From the NCBI GenBank assembly GCA_947459215.1, contig CANHCQ010000013.1:1-64000 (forward strand): DNA of 64,000 nucleotides. Direction: 5' to 3'. Of this stretch, positions 16,458-25,726 are shown piece after piece; position 1 is the first letter of the stretch, and every line of letters starts with the position of its first letter. The DNA is from Phycisphaerales bacterium. Its GTDB lineage: Bacteria > Planctomycetota > Phycisphaerae > Phycisphaerales > UBA1924. The notes below the pieces were generated by a model. It had not been told where the DNA came from. It made no database searches and worked only from the letters and a program-made list of their open reading frames with translations. A program made the position numbers and the translations under genes.

Positions 16458-17954
16458 ATGCCGCCGCGTGACACCAAACCGATGAAGACTCGGCACGACA
16501 CCACCCGAAATGCCGCCGAGGCCGCGTTGGTGACGAGCGACGACCAAGACGACTCCGCCGATATCCAAGCCCGCGCACTGCGGGCCCGCCGTCAGAGCGA
16601 CGAGCGCGGCTCCTTCGTCATCCGGGGCGCCCGCGTGATCGACCCGGCGAGCAAACTCGATCGCGTCTGCGATGTCGTGGTTGCAAAGGGCAGAGTTGAG
16701 GCGATCGGTTCGGGCGCGCGGAAGGCACACGCCGAGGGCGCGACCGAGATCGACGCCGACGGGCTCATCCTCTCCCCCGGCCTCATCGACCCGCACGTCC
16801 ACCTCCGCGAACCCGGGCACGAGCACAAAGAGACCATCGCCACCGGCACGCACGCCGCGGCGGTCGGCGGGTTCACCAGCGTCTGCTGCATGCCCAACAC
16901 CAGCCCCGCGATCGACACGCCGGAGCTCGTCCGCTTCATCTACGACCGCGCGAACCTTTCCGCCCGATGCCGCGTCTTCCCCGTTGCCGCCGGCACCAAA
17001 GGGCGCGAGGGCAAAGAGATCGCCGAGATCCTCCTCATGCATCGCGCCGGAGCCGTCGCCTTCAGCGACGACGGCGACTGCATCGCCAGCGCCGGCGTCA
17101 TGTCCCGCGTCTTCGCCGCAGTCGCGCAGACCGGCTCCGCCTTCATGCAGCACTGCCAGGAACCCACGCTGACCCAAGGTGCCGCGATGCACTCCGGCAC
17201 CGTCTCAGCACGCCTCGGCCTCGGCGGCTGGCCACGCATGGCCGAAGAGATCATCATCGAGCGCGACGTGCGGTTGCTCCGCCACCTTCGCTCTCCCTGC
17301 CGCTACCACGCGCAGCACCTCTCCAGCAGCGGCTCGGTCGACATCATCCGCCTCGCCCGCAAGGACGGCCTGCCCGTCACCGGCGAGGTGACCCCCCACC
17401 ACTTGCTCCTCACGCACGACGCCTGCGACCACTACAACACGCTGGCCAAGGTCAACCCGCCGCTGCGTGAGAAGTCCGACATTACCGCGCTCATCAAGGG
17501 CGTCGCCGACGGCACCATCACCGTCCTCGGCACCGACCACGCGCCGCACAGCGCCGAAGAGAAATCACTCCCCTTCGAAGACGCGCCGATGGGTCTCGTC
17601 GGACTCGAAACCGCGCTACCGCTCTTCGCTGAATCACTTGTCGCCAGCGGCGCGATTTCCTGGCCCCGGCTTATCGCGCTCATGACTCTGGAGCCCGCCC
17701 GCCTCTGCGGTCTCGACGCCCTCGGCCTGGGCTCCATCAAGAAAGGCCAGACCGCCGACCTCACTCTGATTGACCCCAAGGCCAAGTGGACGCTCGATCC
17801 CGCCGCGATGGTGGGCAAGAGCAAGAACACACCCTTTGGCGGCCGACGCCTCACCGGCCGCGCCGTCGCGACCTTCGTCGGCGGCGTGCTCACGCATCAG
17901 GACGATTCGCTGATCGAACGAACAAACGAATCCGCACTTCACTCGATGCCTTGA
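16458..17954 (+). CDS. pyrC: Dihydroorotase
   Basis: Zinc amidohydrolase that cyclises carbamoyl aspartate to dihydroorotate in pyrimidine synthesis. From ATG 16458 there are 498 residues. Metal ligands H113 and H115 lie in DPHVHLREPG. Further hallmarks are CCMPNT, VTPHHLL and the catalytic GTDHAPH segment, characteristic of class I dihydroorotases. Family similarity starts near GSFVIRGARVIDP (residue 51), so the first 50 residues are an extra, charged, disordered-looking extension. Start uncertain: ATG 16482 or a later codon is possible. recQ follows after 15 bases. Its last codons and stop lie in a near-tandem repeat. Confidence 0.9.
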   Translation: MPPRDTKPMKTRHDTTRNAAEAALVTSDDQDDSADIQARALRARRQSDERGSFVIRGARVIDPASKLDRVCDVVVAKGRVEAIGSGARKAHAEGATEIDADGLILSPGLIDPHVHLREPGHEHKETIATGTHAAAVGGFTSVCCMPNTSPAIDTPELVRFIYDRANLSARCRVFPVAAGTKGREGKEIAEILLMHRAGAVAFSDDGDCIASAGVMSRVFAAVAQTGSAFMQHCQEPTLTQGAAMHSGTVSARLGLGGWPRMAEEIIIERDVRLLRHLRSPCRYHAQHLSSSGSVDIIRLARKDGLPVTGEVTPHHLLLTHDACDHYNTLAKVNPPLREKSDITALIKGVADGTITVLGTDHAPHSAEEKSLPFEDAPMGLVGLETALPLFAESLVASGAISWPRLIALMTLEPARLCGLDALGLGSIKKGQTADLTLIDPKAKWTLDPAAMVGKSKNTPFGGRRLTGRAVATFVGGVLTHQDDSLIERTNESALHSMP

Positions 17955-17971
17955 TGCCTCGGTGCCTCGAT
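17942..17971 (+). repeat. Near-tandem 8-9 bp repeat at the pyrC/recQ junction
   Basis: Four imperfect copies of GATGCCT(C/T)G run across the pyrC stop codon to the recQ ATG. Similar but non-identical short repeat clusters occur at other junctions in this window. Confidence 0.5.
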
Positions 17972-20225
17972 GACTTCCTCTCCCTCCAACCTTCTTCTGT
18001 CATCCGAGGCACGCACCAACGTGCTCGACGCCCTCAAGCAATACTGGGGCTTCGACACGATCCGCCCTCTGCAAGAGCAAGCCATCGCCGCCTCGCTGGC
18101 CCGTCAGGACAGCGTCGTCGTCATGCCCACTGGCGGCGGCAAGTCGCTGTGCTATCAACTCCCCCCGCTGCTCACCAATGGTGTCTGCGTTGTCATCAGC
18201 CCGCTCATCGCGCTGATGAAAGATCAGGTCGATGCGCTCAAGTTGATCGGCTACCCCGCCGCCGCCCTCAACAGCAGCCAGTCCGACGAAGAAGCCGCCG
18301 CCGTGTGGGACGATCTGCGTGCCGGCACGCTGAAACTCCTCTACACATCTCCGGAGCGTCTCTTCACCGGCTCCTTCATCGAGCGCCTCGGTGAACTCGG
18401 CGTCAACCGCATCGCCGTCGACGAAGCCCACTGCATCAGCCAGTGGGGCCACGACTTCCGCCCCGAGTATCGGCGTCTCGCGGAGATCCGCCGCCGCCTC
18501 CCCAGGGTCTCGATTCAGGCCCTTACCGCGACCGCCACGCCACGGGTGCGCGAGGACATCGCCGCTCAGCTCGAGCTCCGCGACCCGGCGATGCTCGTCG
18601 GCGTCTTCGATAGGCCCAACCTCACCTATCGCGTCCATCAACGCGTCGACCTCGTCGGCCAGACCATCGACGCCATCCAGCGCCATAGCGAGGGCGCGAC
18701 GATCGTGTACTGCATCAGCCGCAAGGACACCGAGGCCCTCGCCGACGAGCTCAAACGCCGCAAGGTCAACGCCGCCGCCTACCACGCCGGACTCGGCGTC
18801 GAAGTCCGCCGCCGCGTCCAGGAGAAGTTCAAGCAGGAGCGCCTGGACGTCGTCGTCGCCACCGTGGCCTTCGGCATGGGCATCGACCGCTCCAACGTCC
18901 GCTGTGTGGTGCACGCGGCAATGCCCAAGAGCGTCGAGTCCTACCAGCAGGAAACCGGCCGCGCCGGCCGCGACGGCTTGCCCGCTGAGTGTCTCCTTCT
19001 CTACTCCGCCGGCGACGCCGCCAAGTGGATCCGCCTGCTCGAGCGCTCCGCTCAAGAGCAGGAGACCGACCCCGAGGTGCTGGCGCACACCATCGACCTG
19101 ATCGAAGAGCTCAAACGCCTCGTCAGCGGCCAGCGCTGCCGCCACCGCGCGTTGTCGGAGTACTTCGGCCAGGACTACACGCCGCCGACGTCCGCCGGCT
19201 GCGCTGCCTGCGACATCTGCCTGAGCGAATCCGACGCCGTGCCCGACTCGACCGTGATCGCGCAGAAGATCCTGTCCTGCATCGCCCGGGCGTCGGGCCC
19301 GAACCGCGACATGCCGCAGTCCTACGGCGGAAAGTACATCGTCGACATTCTCCGCGGGAAGGCGACCGCGGATGTTGTGCGGCGTGGTCACTCCCAGCTG
19401 TCGACCTTCGGTCTGCTGCGCGACATCCCAGCCGCTGCACTGGTGAATTACATCGATCAGTTGGTCGACGTGGGCGTCGTCGAACGCGAACGCGGGCAGT
19501 ACCCGACGCTGATGCTCAACCACGAGTCACTAAAGGTCCTCAAGGGCGAGCGCACGGTCGAGCTGCGGGCCATGCACGCGACCGAGTCCGCGGCACCCTC
19601 CACCAGCGAGGCCGCGACCGAGCCGTTCGACACGCACGTCTTCGAGCGTCTCCGCGAACTCCGCCGCGAACTGGCGACCGAGCGCGGCGTGCCCGCGTAC
19701 ATCATCTTCGGCGACGCGACGCTCCAGGACATGGCCCGCGTCCGCCCCACCACCGCCGCCGCGGTCCGGTACGTCAAGGGCGTGGGCGAACGCAAGGCCG
19801 CCGAGTTCGGCGAGGTGTTCACCAAGGCCATCGCCGAAGTCTGCAAATTACGAAACCTCGACACCAACCTCACGGGCCATCGACCTGCGCCCAAGCCAAG
19901 CAAGCCGAACGCCAACGGCACGATGTCGGCCAACAAGACCAGGTCTTTCGCGCTCTTTGCCGAAGGCAAGCCCGTGAGCGATGTCGCCGCGACCACCGGC
20001 CTCGCACCGAGCACCGTCGAAGGGCACCTGATGGACTACATCGAGGAACACGCCCCGACCGATGTCTCGCCGTGGGTGGATCGCGACACCGCGACGCTGG
20101 TTGTCACCACCGCTCGCAACCTGAACGCCGATCGCCTAAAGCCGATATACGACCACCTCGGCGGCAAGGTGCCGTACATCGCGATCCGCATCGCGCTGCG
20201 GCACGCGAGCTACGCGGGGGTCTGA
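17970..20225 (+). CDS. recQ: ATP-dependent DNA helicase RecQ
   Basis: 3'-5' helicase that unwinds branched DNA in recombination and repair. It has 751 residues, longer than E. coli RecQ (about 610). Domain order: SF2 helicase with Walker A MPTGGGKS (residues 51-58) and DEAH in VDEAHCISQWGHDFRPEY; second RecA lobe with YQQETGRAGRDG; RQC region with Zn-binding Cys cluster CAACDIC; winged helix; HRDC domain (about 555-630). An extra C-terminal helix-turn-helix module follows (SFALFAEGKPVSDVAATTGL, about 655-710), the HTH_40-type addition seen in some bacterial RecQ proteins. The start is next to a repeat cluster; no strong Shine-Dalgarno. Confidence 0.95.
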   Translation: MTSSPSNLLLSSEARTNVLDALKQYWGFDTIRPLQEQAIAASLARQDSVVVMPTGGGKSLCYQLPPLLTNGVCVVISPLIALMKDQVDALKLIGYPAAALNSSQSDEEAAAVWDDLRAGTLKLLYTSPERLFTGSFIERLGELGVNRIAVDEAHCISQWGHDFRPEYRRLAEIRRRLPRVSIQALTATATPRVREDIAAQLELRDPAMLVGVFDRPNLTYRVHQRVDLVGQTIDAIQRHSEGATIVYCISRKDTEALADELKRRKVNAAAYHAGLGVEVRRRVQEKFKQERLDVVVATVAFGMGIDRSNVRCVVHAAMPKSVESYQQETGRAGRDGLPAECLLLYSAGDAAKWIRLLERSAQEQETDPEVLAHTIDLIEELKRLVSGQRCRHRALSEYFGQDYTPPTSAGCAACDICLSESDAVPDSTVIAQKILSCIARASGPNRDMPQSYGGKYIVDILRGKATADVVRRGHSQLSTFGLLRDIPAAALVNYIDQLVDVGVVERERGQYPTLMLNHESLKVLKGERTVELRAMHATESAAPSTSEAATEPFDTHVFERLRELRRELATERGVPAYIIFGDATLQDMARVRPTTAAAVRYVKGVGERKAAEFGEVFTKAIAEVCKLRNLDTNLTGHRPAPKPSKPNANGTMSANKTRSFALFAEGKPVSDVAATTGLAPSTVEGHLMDYIEEHAPTDVSPWVDRDTATLVVTTARNLNADRLKPIYDHLGGKVPYIAIRIALRHASYAGV

Positions 20226-20777
20226 ATGCGACGCGAGACGATGCGGCTGGTTCCCAATCGACCCGCATCACAGGCGGCGGAACGCCTCTTCCGCAGGCTC
20301 CGGCTCCGCATCGCTCGACGTGTGCCGCGGGGCATGATTCTGCACATCGGCGCCACCGCGATCCGCGGCCTGGCGACCAAGGGCGATCTCGATCTCGTCG
20401 TCCGCGTGAGCCCAACCGACTTCCCCGCGGCCGATCGCGCTCTGGCCGCGTTGTTCGATCGCAATCTGGGCAGCGATCGAAACGAGTCCTTCGCGGCGTT
20501 CAAGGACGATCTTGCGGCTCCGCCGCTGGGTGTGCAATTGGTGGCCATCGGCAGCACCCACGACGACTTCCATGTGGTCAAGGACCTTGTCGCTCGCGAC
20601 CCGAATCTCCGCTGGAGGCTGCGGCTGCTCAAGAGGCGATTCCACGGACGCTCGATGGACCGCTACCGCGCGGCGAAGGGGCGGTTGTTGGATCGGGCGT
20701 TGCATCAGGCCGTGGAACAGGCTGCGAAAAAGAACTTGGCACGTTCTGAAACGCCGAGCAGAGTGCAAACACACTAG
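20226..20777 (+). CDS. GrpB-like / nucleotidyltransferase-fold protein
   Basis: A 183-residue protein with the GrpB (UPF0157) core: [20 protein letters not shown] (40-59) resembles the family's SG(S/T)AVPG-type loop and the acidic DxDxxV pair of a nucleotidyltransferase fold. [15 protein letters not shown] and a basic helical C-terminus also fit. The biochemical activity of the family is not established. ATG 20226 abuts the recQ stop (TGA-ATG with no gap), implying translational coupling; ATG 20244 is an alternative. It is followed 88 bases later by gapA. Confidence 0.7.
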   Translation: MRRETMRLVPNRPASQAAERLFRRLRLRIARRVPRGMILHIGATAIRGLATKGDLDLVVRVSPTDFPAADRALAALFDRNLGSDRNESFAAFKDDLAAPPLGVQLVAIGSTHDDFHVVKDLVARDPNLRWRLRLLKRRFHGRSMDRYRAAKGRLLDRALHQAVEQAAKKNLARSETPSRVQTH

Positions 20778-20865
20778 AAAGACCTCGGTCGGTTCACTAT
20801 TGTTTTGCACCGGCGGCTGCTTTCGAACTCGCACCACCCGCCGCCGGCAGCAAAGGACAACACCC

Positions 20866-21903
20866 ATGGCTATTCGGGTTGGCATCAACGGTTTCGGACG
20901 CATCGGCCGCCTCGTCTACCGCATCGGCACCGAGCAGGGCATCGAGTTCGTCGCGGTGAACGACCTCGTCCCCGCCGACAACCTCGCGTACCTCCTCAAG
21001 TACGACACCATGCACCGCCAGTTCATGCTCAACGGCAAGCCCGCCACCGTGAGCGCGACGGAGAACTCGTTCACCGTCAACGGCTACACCACCAAGACCA
21101 CCGCCGAGAAGGACCCGGCCAAGCTGCCATGGAAAGAGCTGGGCGTGAACTACGTCCTGGAGTCCACCGGCCTGTTCACCGACTTCGAGAAGGCCAGCCT
21201 GCACAACCAAGCCGGTGCCAAGCGCACCATCATCAGCGCCCCCACCAAGAGCGAGCCGGCCCAGGTGCCGACGCTGGTGCTCGGCGTCAACCACGAGACC
21301 TTCGACCCCAGCAAGCACACGGTGGTCAGCAACGCCTCGTGCACGACCAACTGTCTCGCGCCGATCACCAAGGTCATCGTCGACAACTTCGGGCTTGAGG
21401 AAGGCCTCATGACGACGGTGCACGCGGCCACCGCGACGCAGCCGACCCAGGACGGCCCCTCGAAGAAGGACTGGCGCGGCGGACGCAACGCGTACCAGAA
21501 CATCATCCCGGCGAGCACCGGTGCGGCGAAGGCCGTGGCGCTGGCGATTCCGGCGATCAAGGGCAAGCTGACCGGCATGTCGTTCCGCGTGCCCACCGCC
21601 GATGTCTCCGCCGTCGACCTGACCTTCAAGACCGGCAAGGACACGAGCCTCGCCGAGATCAACGCCGCGATGAAGGCCGCGAGCGAAGGCTCGATGAAGG
21701 GCATCCTCGGCTACACCGAAGAGGAAGTGGTCAGCAGCGACTTCGTTGGCGACCGCCGCTCGTCGATCTACGACGCCAAGGCGGGCATCGAGCTGAACAA
21801 GCGGTTCTTCAAGATCGTGAGCTGGTACGACAACGAGGCCGGTTACGCGGCTCGCTGTGTGGACCTGATCAAGTTCTTCGCGGCGAAGGACGGCATCAAG
21901 TAA
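20866..21903 (+). CDS. gapA: Glyceraldehyde-3-phosphate dehydrogenase, type I
   Basis: Glycolytic oxidation and phosphorylation of glyceraldehyde 3-phosphate. The 345 residues start at ATG 20866 (AAAGGA eight bases upstream), and [15 protein letters not shown] is the classic N-terminus. NAD preference is suggested by VND at 31-33. The catalytic Cys is C159 in [10 protein letters not shown] His follows in [10 protein letters not shown]. The DWRGGR and SWYDNE motifs are intact. It is the last gene of this rightward group and is closed by a strong terminator. A longer open frame upstream is out of phase with any family similarity. Confidence 0.97.
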   Translation: MAIRVGINGFGRIGRLVYRIGTEQGIEFVAVNDLVPADNLAYLLKYDTMHRQFMLNGKPATVSATENSFTVNGYTTKTTAEKDPAKLPWKELGVNYVLESTGLFTDFEKASLHNQAGAKRTIISAPTKSEPAQVPTLVLGVNHETFDPSKHTVVSNASCTTNCLAPITKVIVDNFGLEEGLMTTVHAATATQPTQDGPSKKDWRGGRNAYQNIIPASTGAAKAVALAIPAIKGKLTGMSFRVPTADVSAVDLTFKTGKDTSLAEINAAMKAASEGSMKGILGYTEEEVVSSDFVGDRRSSIYDAKAGIELNKRFFKIVSWYDNEAGYAARCVDLIKFFAAKDGIK

Positions 21904-21939
21904 GCGATTCAGGTTGGTCTGATTCTCCGAGTGCTTTTC

Positions 21940-21967
21940 AAACGCCCCGCGCTGCGGGGCGTTTTTC
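21940..21967 (+). terminator. Rho-independent terminator of gapA
   Basis: Ten-base GC-rich stem (AACGCCCCGC / GCGGGGCGTT) with loop GCT followed by TTTTC, 38 bases after the gapA stop. Confidence 0.9.
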
Positions 21968-22140
21968 GTTTGGGTATGGGTCTGGAAGACCGGTCGGGGA
22001 ATAACTCCCGCTCGGACCGTGAATCGCGCGGAATCGGCGTAGCTGTGATTACCTCGGACTGATTTCCGGTCGATTCGTTCCCGGACCGTGGCTTCGGCGC
22101 TCGCGTTCTCGCGTGCCGCGGCTATGTTGGAAGAACGCCT

Positions 22141-22536
22141 ATGCACCGCAACCGCACCGCTCTCTGCCTGACCGCTACCACGCTGCTCGCCGCCGGCTTG
22201 AGTCTCGGCGGTTGTGCGTCGCTCCTTCCGATCGCCGGCGCGATCGTGCTGAAGGAAGCGGCGGACCGCTACGAGAAGGACCAGATGACGCGAACCGCTC
22301 GAACGGGCGGATCGGCGGGAACGCGGCCGGGTGGAATCCAACCTGGCGACACGCCGGACGTGAAGGCTCCTGAGGGCTCGATGGCCGCGAAGGTGTCCAG
22401 CGTGCCGACAAGCGCTGAGGGGGCAGAGACTTCGGCCACGGAATCGTCGGCGCGAATTCTGGCCACCGCAGTAAAGCGTGTGCCGTCGCCCAGCAGCGAT
22501 CCGGTATCGTCCCAACGGCCGACGAATCGCGACTAA
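22141..22536 (+). CDS. Small predicted lipoprotein of unknown function
   Basis: 131 residues. An N-terminal signal peptide (MHRNRTALCLTATTLLAAGL) leads to lipobox LGGC with lipidated C25. The mature part starts with a short hydrophobic patch (LLPIAGAIVL) and a charged helix (KEAADRYEKDQM). It then becomes Gly/Ser/Thr/Pro-rich and likely disordered. I recognise no family. It is monocistronic and convergent with the DUF4442 gene 28 bases downstream. The reading frame has normal high-GC third positions, so it is probably real. Confidence 0.65.
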   Translation: MHRNRTALCLTATTLLAAGLSLGGCASLLPIAGAIVLKEAADRYEKDQMTRTARTGGSAGTRPGGIQPGDTPDVKAPEGSMAAKVSSVPTSAEGAETSATESSARILATAVKRVPSPSSDPVSSQRPTNRD

Positions 22537-22564
22537 GCCAACTGAGCGTCCTCGGGCTGAATCC

Positions 22565-23395
22565 CTACGCGTCCCGCTGGCCGACGTTTCTTCCACTGCC
22601 CCGCTTCACCTTGTTGTGCATCGTCGGGGTGACGTGAAACGTGACTTCGCAGCGGCCGACCTTGCGCTCCTTGGCCGCCATGCGGCTGACGAGGGAGCGC
22701 TTGTCGGCACGGTTGCCGATGGCGGCGGGGATGACGGCTTGCTGCACGATGTCGAGGTCAAGAGTGACGTTGAACTCTTTGCCGGTGGCGATGAGGGCCT
22801 TGACGTCTTCGCGGGGGAAGACGCGGTAGAGCGCGGGGCCATAGCAGGGGCGGAGGAATCGGTAGGAAAGGTGCTTGCAGACGATTGTGTACTCGCCGCC
22901 GGTGATGCCGAAGACGAACATGCCGCCGGCGATCTCGCTGTTGCCCAGGAGTGCGGCGCCGGCCATGGCGTTGTACCAGTTCTTGTTGAAGCGGCGGAAG
23001 GGGAGTTCGGCCGTGAAGGTCTCGGCGTCGACTCGCTTCATCCGGATGCCGCTGCGGAAGGCGTAGGGCAGCCAGATCATGGAGCAGACGCGGTGCCAGA
23101 AGTTGTTGCGGGTGGAGAGGCGGCCGATGAAGTCTTCGAGTTTGTCGCGGAGGGACCGTTTGTGGGCCGACGGAGGTGCGAAGGGTGCACCGGATGCGGG
23201 TGAGTCTTCGACGCCTTCGCCGCCGTTGTCGAATTGCGGTTCGGAAGCGGGGTCCGAGGTGGTATCGGCGGCGGGATCGGTTGGGGATTCGAGCGCGGAA
23301 GTGAGATCGTCGGGGCGCGGGGCATCGGCCGCGTTGGGGCGGAGGTCGGGGGCTTGCGTCTTGGGTGACGAGGCCGTGGTCATGCGCGACGCCAT
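22565..23395 (-). CDS. DUF4442-family hotdog-fold protein
   Basis: 276 residues. The first 75 are acidic/Pro-rich and look disordered. The remaining 200 match DUF4442, a PaaI/YiiD-like hotdog (thioesterase-type) fold: WLPYAFRSGIRMKRVD, then RRFNKNWYNAMAGAALLGNSE for the helix that packs inside the hotdog, then GGEYTIVCKHLSYRFL. Catalytic residues of true acyl-CoA thioesterases cannot be assigned confidently. ATG 23395 lies 166 bases from the divergent lipoprotein gene. Confidence 0.75.
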   Translation of the reverse strand: MASRMTTASSPKTQAPDLRPNAADAPRPDDLTSALESPTDPAADTTSDPASEPQFDNGGEGVEDSPASGAPFAPPSAHKRSLRDKLEDFIGRLSTRNNFWHRVCSMIWLPYAFRSGIRMKRVDAETFTAELPFRRFNKNWYNAMAGAALLGNSEIAGGMFVFGITGGEYTIVCKHLSYRFLRPCYGPALYRVFPREDVKALIATGKEFNVTLDLDIVQQAVIPAAIGNRADKRSLVSRMAAKERKVGRCEVTFHVTPTMHNKVKRGSGRNVGQRDA

Positions 23396-23561
23396 TGTAG
23401 GGACGGGGGGTTGAGGATCGATGGCGGGAAAGGGGCGGTGTTGTGGCGTGTGGCGGTCTCAGGGGGCGTTGGAGTGGGCCGGACGGAGTTGACCTGCTCG
23501 GGAAGTGTCTTGTGGGCGTGTCTTGCCGGCGCAACCCCGTCGCGTGACGTAAACTGCCGCC

Positions 23562-25109
23562 ATGCATTCACTCTCGCGTGTGGCTTTGGTCGTGGCAATT
23601 GGGGCTGGGATGGCTGTCGGCATGGGGTCTTGCGGCAGCAGCCGCGGGCAGTCGGCTCCGGTGGAGCGCGACCCCCTGACGGTGCTCCGGAATCCGCAGC
23701 GGCCCAACCGCGATCGGGAACTGGCGATCGACATCGCGTGGAAGCGGGCGTTGCAGCAGCCGGAAGAAAAGCCGTCGGTGCGTGAGTCGTTCAAGGACAT
23801 GGTGTGGTCGAGTTCGGTGAACCACGACATGCGCAAGAAGATGTACGACTACCTCGCGTCGGACCCGGACGAGGCCGGGATTGAGGACACGAAGAAGTTG
23901 ACGCGGCTGATGCTGCCGCGGGAGCCGAGCCGCGCGATGGTCGCGGTGATGAGCGAGACGGCGGCGGCGAAGGGGTGGAAGGACTGCGTGCCGTCGCTGG
24001 TGCGGAGTTACTCGCGCTCGGTGCCGATGGTGCCGGATGAAGAACGCAGCGAGCGGATCGCGCTGTTGAAGCTGGCGCCGGAGCGGCCGCTGGTGGAGAC
24101 GGTGTTCGAGGTGTTCCTGAACCCGCCGGACGAAGACCCGAACTCGCCAGCGGAGTTCAAGGAGCGGGCGCGGGCTGACGCGTTTGACGTTTTGGCGAAG
24201 TTGGACGTGAACGGGGAGTACCGCAAGCGGCTGCTCGAGGATCCGGCTCTGGCCAAGGACGATGACGCTGTCGGGCTGATGCGCCGGAGCGTGCGAGATC
24301 TGAAGATCGTGCCGATCTCGGGCGACGAGATGCGGTGGCTGCAACGGCTCGCGAACACCAAGAACCAGCAGAGCGTCAACTGGTGGCGGTCGATGACGTC
24401 GCTCGTCGCGTCGCTGCCTTCTGAGAAAGCGGAGGGGCTGCATCTAAGGCACCTGGAGGCGATCCGGATCGCGTCGGCCGTCGCGCCGGAGATGGTGGCC
24501 AAGTCTCGCGCGGAGTTGCTCTCGGAACTGAAGTCGACGATCGCCGCGAGGAAGACCGTGCAGCGGCAAAACGAGGCCCAGGGCACCGTGCGGGCGGCCA
24601 AGGAGCAGGTGGAGGCTTGGGAGACGACGATCTCCTGGGGAGACCTGATCACGATGAACGTGCTGGACCGGGCGATCCGCCAGGCGGAATTTGTCGATCG
24701 GATCTTTACGTATGTGGGGATGGACCGCGAGGACAAGACGTCGGAGTACGGCGGCGTGATCACGGCGCTCGAGAATGTGGGCGACGGGCGGGGCGCTGGA
24801 GCGGACGGGAAGAAGATCGTGCCGTGGCTGTTCCCGCCGCGGCCGAGCCAGCGGACGAACGACCAGGAGTTTGTGGCGTCGGAGGAGATGTTCCTTTCAA
24901 GCGACCGGGGGCTGGCGCACTTTCACTTCCATGTGTTCCGGGCGCGAAACTCGGACTATGCAGGCCCGAGCGGGGGCGACCTCGACTACGCGGCACGTTC
25001 GGGGCGTTCGTGCGTGGTGTTCACGAGTGTCGGAAGCGATGAGCTGAACTATGACTACTACCAGCCCGATGGCGTGGTGATCGATCTGGGAACGATTTCG
25101 AAGAAGTGA
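23562..25109 (+). CDS. Predicted lipoprotein with C-terminal JAMM-like metal-site motif
   Basis: 515 residues, no named family that I recognise. The signal peptide ends in VGMGSC (lipidated C24). Residues 30-370 are helical and charged, possibly a repeat scaffold. The C-terminal 125 residues show the ordered signature of a JAB/MPN (JAMM) metallopeptidase fold. E395 lies in SEYGGVIT (compare ExxGxLxG). H455 and H457 lie in HFHFH, and S470 and D473 in PSGGD, giving HxH-x12-S-x2-D. The classical spacing is x7, so the loop is five residues longer. If real, it would be an envelope-anchored peptidase. Monocistronic, with thpR convergent 22 bases away. Confidence 0.7.
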   Translation: MHSLSRVALVVAIGAGMAVGMGSCGSSRGQSAPVERDPLTVLRNPQRPNRDRELAIDIAWKRALQQPEEKPSVRESFKDMVWSSSVNHDMRKKMYDYLASDPDEAGIEDTKKLTRLMLPREPSRAMVAVMSETAAAKGWKDCVPSLVRSYSRSVPMVPDEERSERIALLKLAPERPLVETVFEVFLNPPDEDPNSPAEFKERARADAFDVLAKLDVNGEYRKRLLEDPALAKDDDAVGLMRRSVRDLKIVPISGDEMRWLQRLANTKNQQSVNWWRSMTSLVASLPSEKAEGLHLRHLEAIRIASAVAPEMVAKSRAELLSELKSTIAARKTVQRQNEAQGTVRAAKEQVEAWETTISWGDLITMNVLDRAIRQAEFVDRIFTYVGMDREDKTSEYGGVITALENVGDGRGAGADGKKIVPWLFPPRPSQRTNDQEFVASEEMFLSSDRGLAHFHFHVFRARNSDYAGPSGGDLDYAARSGRSCVVFTSVGSDELNYDYYQPDGVVIDLGTISKK

Positions 25110-25131
25110 TCGAGCGCGGGCCGCGTGGCCA

Positions 25132-25668
25132 CTACTCAATCGGTGTTTCGTGCACGAGCGAGTGCACGGCTCCACCGGGCCGCAGGATGCTGCGCATCAG
25201 CCGGATCGAATGCAGGGTCCAGACGCACGGCGTGATAGCTTGGGCAGGAAGCCGAGGCGCTGCCGGTTGGAAGCGAGCAAGTGTGAGATGCGGGGCGAAC
25301 TTTTCTCGGGATGCCTTGGGCCGCAGAATGGCGAGACGGGACGCGAGACGTCGTTGCACTTCGAGTGTGTGCCTGTCGGCGTCGGCGAACGCCGCCAGCA
25401 GGCGGGGTTCGCCGGAATCCGGCAGGCTTGCAATGCAGGAGAAGCGAAGCGTGCAGGGGCCGCGGCCGCTGGCGGCGCGGTCCATCGACTCGGCGACAGC
25501 TTCGATGTCGGCCGCACGCACGCTTCCGAGGAAGCACAGCGTCAAGTGGATCAGATCCGGCGGCGTCAGCCGAGCGTTTGCAGGGGCGTGCTGCGTCGCG
25601 GCGGCGATGAGTTCGGCCGTGATCTCGGGCGGCGGATAGGCGGCGATGAAGAGGCGAATGGAGTTCAT
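25132..25668 (-). CDS. thpR: RNA 2',3'-cyclic phosphodiesterase (2'-5' RNA ligase family)
   Basis: 178 residues from ATG 25668. Two catalytic HxTx motifs, HLTLCFLG (about 41-48) and HLTLARF (about 130-136), define the 2H phosphoesterase fold that hydrolyses 2',3'-cyclic phosphates on RNA. MNSIRLFIAAYPP is the usual N-terminus. A 17-codon upstream extension in frame is made of Trp/Gly codons from a G-run tract and is rejected as coding. Monocistronic. The G-rich leader ends six bases before the start and replaces a normal Shine-Dalgarno. Confidence 0.9.
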   Translation of the reverse strand: MNSIRLFIAAYPPPEITAELIAAATQHAPANARLTPPDLIHLTLCFLGSVRAADIEAVAESMDRAASGRGPCTLRFSCIASLPDSGEPRLLAAFADADRHTLEVQRRLASRLAILRPKASREKFAPHLTLARFQPAAPRLPAQAITPCVWTLHSIRLMRSILRPGGAVHSLVHETPIE

Positions 25669-25673
25669 TGCGA

Positions 25674-25708
25674 CCCCACCCCACCCCACCCCGCCCCACT
25701 GCCGCCCC
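25674..25708 (-). promoter_or_regulatory. G-quadruplex-prone leader of thpR
   Basis: On the minus (mRNA) strand there are six GGGG runs, five separated by single bases and one by seven. They end six bases before the thpR ATG. This is a textbook sequence for a very stable parallel quadruplex and it covers the ribosome-binding position. Confidence 0.7.
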
Positions 25709-25726
25709 AACGCTGCCACGTCGTGA

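Noticed and set aside
18000-19523. 507-codon open frame antisense to recQ
   Set aside because: Antisense shadow of the helicase codons; composition is Ala/Val/Asp/Gly-biased and no motif is present.
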